Origin: Saprospiraceae bacterium
GTDB lineage: Bacteria; Bacteroidota; Bacteroidia; Chitinophagales; Saprospiraceae
NCBI GenBank assembly: GCA_022448945.1
Contig: JAKVCV010000004.1
Span: forward strand, 1 to 64,000
Length of the DNA stretch: 64,000 nucleotides
Direction: 5' to 3'
Position 1 is the first letter of the stretch. Each line of letters starts with the position of its first letter. A program made the position numbers and the translations under genes. Below the pieces are notes generated by a model. It made no database searches. It saw nothing but the letters and a program-made list of their open reading frames with translations, and was not told where the DNA came from. This document shows, piece by piece, positions 54,192-63,200 of this stretch.

Positions 54192-54776
54192 ATGAATAAT
54201 AAGAAACTCGTAATTTTTACTGCTCCCTCTGGTGCAGGCAAGACAACAATCGTTAGACATCTTTTGAAAGTCCGCAACGATATTTCTTTTTCGATCTCTG
54301 CTTGTACTAGAACACCAAGGTATGGAGAGGTAAATGGAATGGATTATTATTTTATGAGTGTCGATGAGTTTAAAAAAAAGGTCGCTGCCGATAAGTTTGT
54401 GGAATATGAACAAGTGTACGAAAATCAGTATTATGGTACACTAAAGAGTGAAATTGACCGTTTGTGGGCAGAAGGCAAAAATGTTCTTTTTGATGTAGAC
54501 GTTAAGGGTGCTTTTTCTGTAAAACAAAAATATGGCGATAATGCATTGTCGGTTTTTGTAAAACCCCCCTCTTTTGCTATTCTCAAACAGCGTTTGACGA
54601 ATAGGAAAACTGAAGATGAAGCATCTATGAAAAAACGAATTAATAGAGTAAAGGAAGAAATGACTTACGAGCGTAATTTCGATGTCACCATTATCAATGA
54701 TGACTTGGAGATAGCTTTAAAAGAAGCAGAAAATATCGTAGACAATTTTTTATCTTTAAAAACAAATATGGTTTAA
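54192..54776 (+). CDS. gmk: Guanylate kinase
   Basis: 194 residues, the usual size. Transfers phosphate from ATP to GMP. P-loop APSGAGKTT (Lys17), the GMP-binding segment SACTRTPRYGEVNGMDYYF (SxxTRxPRxGE), and the lid region ERLxxR as LKQRLTNRKTEDEASMKKR. Complete and probably functional. ApaG follows 17 nt downstream, so gmk may lead a short plus-strand operon. Confidence 0.96.
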   Translation: MNNKKLVIFTAPSGAGKTTIVRHLLKVRNDISFSISACTRTPRYGEVNGMDYYFMSVDEFKKKVAADKFVEYEQVYENQYYGTLKSEIDRLWAEGKNVLFDVDVKGAFSVKQKYGDNALSVFVKPPSFAILKQRLTNRKTEDEASMKKRINRVKEEMTYERNFDVTIINDDLEIALKEAENIVDNFLSLKTNMV

Positions 54777-54793
54777 CAAACTATTTTTAAATC

Positions 54794-55180
54794 TTGGAAA
54801 CCACAACAACATACTGCATTAAAGTAAGTGTGGAAGCCATGTTTCAGATCATGGACTCACAACCACTCAACGATCACTTTATTTTTGATTATCGCGTTAT
54901 AATCGAAAATTTGGGCAACGATACAGTACAGCTCTTGTCAAGGCATTGGTGTATTTGGGATTCCTGCTGTAATGTACAGGAGGTGAAGGGTTTAGGAGTA
55001 GTTGGTCAGCAACCCATTTTAAAACCCGGAGACAAATATCAATATATGTCTTGTTGTCCACTTTCTACCAATATTGGTAAATTGTCCGGATCTTATGGAA
55101 TGATGAGAATATCCGATGGCCACGAATTCGATGTCTCTATACCTGCCCTCAACCTTATTGTACCCTTTAAATTGAATTAA
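54794..55180 (+). CDS. apaG: ApaG/DUF525-family protein
   Basis: 128 residues, single ApaG domain (fibronectin-III-like beta sandwich): YCIKVSVEAMFQ at the start, LLSRHWCIWDS, the GVVGQQPILKPGDKYQYMSCCPL stretch in the middle, and GSYGMM with EFDVSIPALNL at the end. Roles of this family are poorly known; E. coli ApaG binds nucleotides and is linked to Mg/Co efflux. The only usable start is TTG at 54794, since an in-frame stop lies at 54788. Cotranscription with gmk (17-nt gap) is likely. Confidence 0.9.
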   Translation: METTTTYCIKVSVEAMFQIMDSQPLNDHFIFDYRVIIENLGNDTVQLLSRHWCIWDSCCNVQEVKGLGVVGQQPILKPGDKYQYMSCCPLSTNIGKLSGSYGMMRISDGHEFDVSIPALNLIVPFKLN

Positions 55181-55253
55181 GCAAAGATAATATAACCCGG
55201 GCTCTAATTGAGCCAAAACCCCACTATGCAACCCTAGACTTTTATCCGTATTT

Positions 55254-55964
55254 ATGAAAACCCACATCTTTATCCCCTGTTTTGTTGATCAGTTATTTCC
55301 GCAAACAGCAGTGAATATGGTTACTGTTCTAAAAAATGCAGGATGTGAAGTAGAATACAATCCGAATCAAACTTGCTGTGGTCAACCTGCTTTAAATGCA
55401 GGCTACTGGGATGAAGCACTCGATGTAGCTAAAAAGTTTGTCGAAGACTTTACCAACAAAAAAAGAATAGTCTGCCCTTCGGCTTCCTGCGTCGGATTTG
55501 TAAAAAATCATTATAAGAAATTGTTGAAAGGTGAATTTGATAAATTGGTTTTAAACAACCTTTCCAATACGATCTACGAGTTTTCTGATTTTCTATGTAA
55601 CCATTGTGACATTAATGGTATTGCTCCAAGGTTGCAGGGTAAAGCGATGTACCACGATTCCTGCTCGGCACTTAGAGAATGTAATATTAAAGCATCACCA
55701 AGGAAATTATTGTCGAGGGTTGAGGGGCTTGAAATAGTAGAAAATCCTAATACAGAAACCTGCTGTGGTTTTGGTGGTTCTTTTGCTGCAAAATTTGAAC
55801 CTATTTCTGTAGCAATGGCAGAACAAAAGGTCGAGGATGCTATAAAATTAAACGCTGATTATATAATATCGACAGATCTTTCATGCTTAATGCACTTAAA
55901 TGGTTATATTCAAAAAAATAATATCTCAATTCAGACAATGCATCTGGCGGATGTATTGATCTGA
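55254..55964 (+). CDS. (Fe-S)-binding protein, LutA/YkgE-like
   Basis: 236 residues with two cysteine-rich CCG domains: NQTCCGQPALNAGY (about residues 39-52) and NTETCCGFGGSF (about 170-182). Short proteins with two such domains belong to the LutA/YkgE group, subunits of L-lactate utilisation complexes, in which the cysteines bind Fe-S or support heterodisulfide chemistry. The partner genes lutB and lutC are not adjacent in this window, so function as a lactate oxidase part is inferred from family only. Located 74 nt after apaG. Confidence 0.85.
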   Translation: MKTHIFIPCFVDQLFPQTAVNMVTVLKNAGCEVEYNPNQTCCGQPALNAGYWDEALDVAKKFVEDFTNKKRIVCPSASCVGFVKNHYKKLLKGEFDKLVLNNLSNTIYEFSDFLCNHCDINGIAPRLQGKAMYHDSCSALRECNIKASPRKLLSRVEGLEIVENPNTETCCGFGGSFAAKFEPISVAMAEQKVEDAIKLNADYIISTDLSCLMHLNGYIQKNNISIQTMHLADVLI

Positions 55965-56027
55965 TAACTTTGGAAAGCAAAAGGACGAGGCATTGATAGT
56001 TTTTCTTTTTATTCGTATATTCATTCT

Positions 56028-56920
56028 ATGAAAAAAAAACCGACAAGAACAAAGCAGGAGTTGCTTGACGAATACAAAAGGCTGAAGAAAGAAAAAAACA
56101 ACTGGTGGAATATACTTGCCAGCGAAAACAACTCTATTAAAACAATTGTTGGTGCCTTTATACTCTATATTGGATATATCATTATAGCCGCTCTGAATGT
56201 AAGCATCATCATTTTAGCCTATACCATTATCGTTGTTGGTGTTATATGGTACTGGGTCGATATGTTGCGTTCGCAGTATGAAAAACATAAGGCCGAATAT
56301 CAAAAACAAATGCGCATCCTCAATAACGAAATCCGTCGCTGGTCAAAAAAAAAATTATAGCTGACCATGAAAAGCTCCAGATAGCAGAAAAACGCAATTT
56401 CCATTTTGTTCAAACGCTTATTCCTTATATTTGGGGTTACCCCCACGAGGGAATACTACAGACTGACCTCTACCAGTACAATAATATCGCTGTATCATCG
56501 GTAAAGATAAAGCTTGAAAGAACAAGCAGGGAATACTGGTTTATTGCTGCAACTGTTAAACAAAAATTTGAGGATGAAACAACCCTGTTTGTCCCCAAAC
56601 CTTATCACCACGATACGTTTCAGGATATACACTTTAACAAAGCAATTACAACTGCCGTTTTTCAGGAAAATTTTACCATCTATACTTCCGAGTTCATGCA
56701 TGCTTATTATCTGATAAATAAGAGATTAGTGGATGGTTTCTTTAGTTTGCCCGGCAAGGAAAAATGGCTGTCTGCAAGAAAAAATAATGCCTGTTTGTTG
56801 TTGCCCAAAAATAGTATTGATTATAATATCAATAACCTTGAAAGAACACAACAACAAGTAGGAGCGGAGGCTGCCCAAGCCATACGACTTGCTGTAGCCT
56901 TTGAACAGCTGTTTTTGTAA
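56028..56920 (+). CDS. DUF3137-like membrane protein, split by a -1 frameshift at an A10 run
   Basis: The first frame (56028-56360) encodes 110 residues: basic start, a coiled region, two transmembrane helices (about 41-58 and 64-82) and a charged helix ending in RRWSKKKL and stop. The second frame, open through the A-run to 56920, continues as KIIADHEKLQIAEKRNF and encodes about 190 further residues with a soluble mixed fold (DIHFNKAITTAVF, then SEFMHAYYLINKRLVDGFF). Joined at the A-run (56345-56354), the two give one 297-residue protein with the two-helix plus soluble-domain layout of DUF3137 proteins. Moving from frame one to frame two needs a -1 shift at ten consecutive A. This may be a sequencing or assembly error, transcriptional or ribosomal slippage, or a real inactivating mutation. 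Family call moderate; frameshift is directly visible. Confidence 0.7.
56345..56354 (+). other. A10 homopolymer, frameshift point
   Basis: Ten consecutive A residues directly before TTATAG. The upstream frame stops at 56358-56360; the alternative frame reads through. Poly-A tracts of this length are known slippage sites for RNA polymerase and ribosomes, and also error-prone for sequencing. Confidence 0.9.
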
Positions 56921-57285
56921 TATTTTTTAGTGGGTCAGAAAAGTGTTAATTTTCAAAAAAAAAGCCTGAAGTTTTCTATATAATTCTTAAAAATAACGTA
57001 TATTTAATATTCAGGTTTTGTATTTTTTAATCAATATGTGAGTGGTCGTCACATCTGTTCAAAAAATCAAATAAATATTAAGCTTGTTTGGGCAGCATGA
57101 CTACGTATTTAAACGTTCTTAAAAAGGAGTACCCCCCCAATAGGTTTTGTCTCCACTTTAAAGTTCGGCTCTTTTTTATAAAAAACACACTTATTCCTAC
57201 TTACTTATAAATAAAATTGTAATTTAACCTTGTTAAATACAAATTGGAAATTCTATGTCGCCCTATTTGATTAAAAGTCACTGTT
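56921..57285. other. Intergenic region before the giant surface protein gene
   Basis: 365 nt without a supportable ORF. A weak terminator-like pair (AAGCCTGAA at 56964-56972 with TTCAGGTTT near 57009) has a 36-nt loop. A C7 run occurs near 57131. The rest is AT-rich and must hold the promoter of the giant gene at 57286. Confidence 0.5.
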
Positions 57286-60200
57286 ATGATGATACAGTTT
57301 TTACTTAAAGTTTTATTTGTTGTTTGTTGTTTTTTGTTTGTGGATTTTGCTGATGCTCAGGCTCCTTGTAGCACTCAGCCACCTATTGAAGCGCGAACAG
57401 TTTATGATGATCCATTGACACAGACAAACATACTGTGCAACAATTCGATCCTGACTTTGATGACCACCAATTTAACAGATTGCCCCAATTGTACTTTTTT
57501 GTGGAGTGACGGCACTACAGGGCAGTATGCTTTTGTTGCTGTTCCCGGGGTTTATTCTGTAACGGTTACCGATAATGCTCCCGGGGGCTGCGTAGGAGTA
57601 TCTTCAGATCTGACAATCACAGCAGCAAACCTTCCCGCACCTACAATTGCCGGTGATTCTTTTAATGTATGTTGGGATTATGCAGGAAATGTTATATCTT
57701 TGGCTAGCCTCGAAGTGAGCAACCCTTGTCCAACATGTTCTTATTTGTGGTATAATTTAGGAGGGCCTGTTTTAAGCACTTTCAATGACACTCTTGCGCC
57801 AGATTTGTCAATCTTCTTCCCAAATCTAGCTTTTACGTCCAACGATGCCATAATTTATTTAGCCTACAATTTTAATAACCCTATTTCTGACGATTATTAT
57901 GTTCAGGTTACAGATTCTCTTACTGGATGCCAGATGAATTCTGAGGTCATCGAAGTAGAAACCAGAATAGTTAACAAACCTCCTCTTTTGTCTACTTCAT
58001 CAATAATTTGTGATAGCAATATTGCTGTTCTTTCAACAATAGATTGTCAAGGTTGTTCTTATGAGTGGTATTTTGAAGATGCTCTTATTTTTGGAGCGGA
58101 TACTTCATTCCTTGACGTCGATACTATAGGCGAATATAAGACATTTGTAACATATGAAAATGGTTGCTCCATGATTTCGGATTCTATAATCATAGATTCG
58201 CTAGTTTTTACACCCCTTATTAGGGCTACAATGCCTAGTGTTGTTCCGGTTACTTATACATCAGGTGTTTCCTACTTATGTCTTGGAAGCACCGTTGAGT
58301 TGAGCATGGATTCTGTTTTTACCGTACCCCCGCCATGGACTTACCAATGGTCTCGCAATGGCATAGATATTCCCGGTGCCACTGGATTTAATTATTCGGC
58401 GTCTTCTGCAGGACTATACAGGGTGTTTGTAATAGATGAAAATGGTTGTTCTAATTTTTCCAATACAATCCAAGTGATTAGCTCTACCAATGGTTCAGGG
58501 CCTGCTATTAATGCTACCACACTCTTGCTATGTGGTGCGGGAGACACGTCGACTTTATCTACGACTTTATATACCGATTGCAATTATACCTGGAAGAGTG
58601 AGCTGGAACTTACATTGTCTCCGCCAACTTTGGCAAATAATGTTTATGGAGTTTCTGGAAATGGGGCTGGAGGCTATTTTGTTGAAGTTGAAGATACTTT
58701 ATCAGGCTGTACCTATGCTTCAGAAATTGTACTTCTTAAGGACACCATATATCCTGCTCCATCAATTTCTACCAACAGTATTACTGTTTGCAGTTCAACA
58801 CCTATTGTCTTTAATTCCTCTATCCTTTGTGCGGGCTGTGACTATAACTTCATACAGACACTAAATGAAACCGGAATTACGGATACAATTCCTAGTGTTC
58901 AGAGTAATTATCAAACGGATAGCAGTGGGCTCTATCAGTTGTATATAACCTACAGCAATGGCTGTGTTTCACAGACATCCAATACCGTACAAGCTACTTT
59001 TTCAACTGTAAATGCTGTAATTCAAAGTCCCACTCTTTCCAGTATTTGTAATGGGCAGACGGTAGATATTACAGCATTGCCAGATTCTGCTTCATGTTTT
59101 AATTGTAGTTATGTTTTTCTTAGGGATGGAGTAGCTATGCAACCTACAGCGGGCCTCCCTGAAGATCAACAAAGGCTTAGTATTGGTGGTGATTATCAGG
59201 TTGTTGTGTCAAATAATGATGGTTGTGCGGACACTTCATCAATAGAGGTTTTTCAGGATATTACGCTTGCTACTTCTATCAGTACCTCTGCTAAATTGAT
59301 CTGTGGACCCGGTTCGTCGGTTACTATGGATGTGGACACTTGTACATCCTGTACTTATCAGTGGTATAATGGTAGTGGCGCTTCAGCTTCATCAATTGGT
59401 GGTGCTACAACGAACAGTCATACAATTTCTAGTTATGGAGCGGAGGGGACTTATTCCATTACAGTAACAAATTCTGGTTGCCAGGTAACCGATTCCATTT
59501 TTATTGATCGTACTGCCCAACCTCTGGAAATTCATATTACTATAGATTCTACTGTTAATTCCTTTCCTACCATATGTAATGGTTCTTCAGTCTATTTGGA
59601 AGATACCTGTCAGGGTTGTATATCTGGTAATCAATATCAATATCAATGGTTTTTTGATAATGATACCATTGTTGGTGCAAGTTTTGAATCATTTCAGGTG
59701 GATAGTGCCGGCGATTATTATGTTTCAATTGTAGATACGAATAATTGTGTAGCACAATCTAATAGCGTTACAATACAGGAATTTACATCAGTGCCTGGTT
59801 TTGACCTTGATTTTTCAGGGTTGGGAGTGGCTATTCCAATTACTTATGGAACTTTTAGTATGAATGATCATCTGTCTCCCCCAAGTGTTCATTCTATTGG
59901 AACTTTTACTTCCCAAACTGCTGGAGCTGCCATTGCAGCAGATTCAATCACAGCAAGTGTTGCTGGTTCGGGTTACCACTTTATTACTTATTCTTATATT
60001 GAGAGTAATGCAAATGGAAGTTGTTCTTTTAGTGATACCGATACCCTTGAGATCCTTGGTGCAGTAGATATGGACATTGTGAATATGGAGCCGCTGGCAC
60101 CTGCGTTTGAAGCATGTTTACAGGATACCTTGCAGGTTTTTATAACGAATTTTACTTTTGAACCGGATTCTGTAATATTTGTTGCCGGTGGAGGAAATAC

Positions 60201-63200
60201 GATTACTGTACCCATAATATCAAGTGCTCCCTTTACGACCTTTGCAGGAGTATTTTCAGGAGATTTCTTTGTAGTAGTCCCCGATGGTGCCAGAACCGGC
60301 AAACTGACTGTTACGGATGGTACTTCTATGTTTGAGTCCGAAAATTTCTTTTTGGTACAGAATCCTTCTGTTACAATAGACCTCATAAGCACTACGCAAC
60401 CTATTTGCTCAGATCTTGATACTGCTGTTTTTAGTGGTTTGCCAGCCGGGGGATATTTTTCAGCTCATTACCCTGGACTCGATACCAGTTCAAATCCGGA
60501 ATTGATGTCCAGTGATTTTTTATTGCTCGATAGTGTTGCAGGATATGTATCCGGTGTACAGAATGTTGTAATGATGTATCATTATACACCCGGGTACACG
60601 GGCGTTGCTAATTCCTGTCCTCAGATACAGGATTCCATAACAGTTGAAGTCAGGAATGCAGAGTTGGATAGCGTTGTTTATACGCCAATTGCTCATTGTC
60701 AGGTTAGTGAAGCATTGTCAAATTTGACATTTACTCCCTATCCGGTCTCCGCCAAGGATTTTGGCAACAGCTATAGTGGAACTTATGTTATTGCCAATAC
60801 ATTACTTCCTTCTACCATTGATACTTCCGGTGCTTATAGTGGATATGAAGCGATCACTTACGAAATTAACAATTCGGGCTGTACGAATTCCTCTGAGGAT
60901 TCTCTGGAAATCTGGCCCACACCAGCTATCCTCGATTCCATACCTGATTATTTATGTAGTGATGGGGATACTGTATTTATCAATCGCAATGCAGATAGTC
61001 TTTATGTCACATATCGTGGTCAGGTAATATTTAGCGATATCCTATATACATATTCTCAGACCGTAAATGCCTCTATTGGTGCACCACTTGATTTACATTA
61101 TGTATTGTATACAGAAAGCTATAATTTGATGGAGGTATCTTCATCAAATGGCGGATTAGATTCTATAGATTTTATACCGCAGGATGAATCGTATTATTTT
61201 GTAGCTTCAAATGTTACTGGAAGTTCTACAACTTTGTCTTTTACTTTCAAATATGAGCGTATTGCCAATTATTTTGAAACGCCACTCAATGGTTCTACTG
61301 CGCTAATGTCTACGGATACCGTATCTTACACCATTGCACAGGTATCTAAAAATATTATTATAGAAAATCCTTCAACAGTAGGTATTAATCCTGCTATTCT
61401 TGCAGATACGATTTTCTGTCCTGTAAATGAAAATATTTTGTTTTTGGGGCAACCTGCTGGGGGTGCGTATTTTGTGAATGGCAATCCGCTTTCAAATAAC
61501 ATTTTCAATCCCTATAATTTTGCTATGGATAGCAGTTATCAACTGACCTATGTCTATACAGGACAGGCATGTCAGGATTCTGCTTCTACAGGAATTTATT
61601 TACCCGATTCTTTTGAAATTGATGTGCTGCCAAATAATGGAACAGGAAATTATTGTATCACTTCACCCGATGATTCTATTTTATTTCAGGTATTGCCTCC
61701 CAATCCTCTCCATCCTATAGATTCGTCTTCTGCAACTTTCTTCATAGGAGGTATTCAGTCCAGTGTTGTTTTTGCTCCTTCACAGATGGGGCTCCCTGCC
61801 GATCATAATGTCAGATATTTGGTTTATGATATATATGGTTGCGCTTCCGAATCATCAGATACCTTTTCCGTCTTTCCGATACCGGATCTTGAAATGACGC
61901 AACTCAACCCCACCTATTGTTTGAATGAGGATACGACACAGTTACATCTATATCAGAGAGAAACAATTCCGCCACAAACCCTTAATGAATTGACTTATAC
62001 GGGTATTGGTTATATACAAAGTGATACAGCAACCCTCACGGGAGCAGGAATTTTAAATAGTAGTGGAGGTTCATTGACGAATCCGGATCTGCCTTATTTT
62101 TCTCCTTTCATAGCTGGAGTTGGTTCACATGACCTCTCATATGTCTATGTTGATTCAAATTTGTGTGCCGATTCTATTAATGTTACGGTAGAGATCATAC
62201 CGCTTCCAGAAGTTTCTCTGTCTACTACCGGCGGTGCGCTTTTGGAAGAATTTTATTGTGAAAATGATGTAGTAGAGCTTTTTGGAACGCCTGTGTCAAC
62301 TACGGTCGGCAAATTTGGTTATGGTTCGGATTCTTTGGACCTCAACGGATTGCCTTTGGCTAATTTTAATGTTCCGAGAAGTCTCGATACGACGACCAAC
62401 CCTGTAACTTTCCGTCCATTTATAGATGGTGTTTTCCCTGGTATATTACAGGAGGTTTTATATTATTATTATGAAGATAACAACGGCTGTAGGGATACGG
62501 CATTTGTCTTGGTAAATATTCGGAACTTTACAACAGATCCGGAGATCACTAATTTGCCGGATACTACCTGTGCGAGCGATGTAGAAATAACGGTTAGTGG
62601 TTTGCCATCGGCGACTAGTGTTCCGACTTTATCGCTGGCTGCATTCGGCTGGTTTACTACTGATTATTCAACCGCATTTTATCCACTGGATTCCAGTGTA
62701 ACATTTACAGATCAAACAACTTTTTATCCCGATTCTGCAGGAGTAGAGTATGCAGGTAGAAATGTTGTCTTGACATTTAACTATACCGATACTTCCAGGT
62801 CCTGTTATAATTTTGTAACAGATACGGTTTATATAAATGCCTTGCCTTATTTGACTTTATCTACATCTTCAGACCAACAAAATTTACAAGTACCTGGTTC
62901 ATTGATTCTCGCACCGGCAGATACCAATGATTTTTATCATTATTGTGAGACAAACTTGCCTGTTCCGATACATGTTTTTGATTCTACAGGAATATATCCA
63001 CAGACATTATTTCAACCTGGAGGGAGTATTTATTTTTATGCCCCTACACATTTAACAAGTCCTGTGCCCGGTTCTTATAGTTTGAGTAAGGGGATAGATT
63101 CTGTTCTAAATCAAACTACTGGTGATATAGATATTCGATATGATTTTGATAAGGCAGGTCCTGGCTTGGATACCATAAGGTATACTTATACCAATGCAGC

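Noticed and set aside
54069-54413. Minus-strand 114-codon ORF over the start of gmk
   Set aside because: It is antisense to the highly conserved P-loop region of gmk, has no recognisable features, and base use follows the gmk frame.
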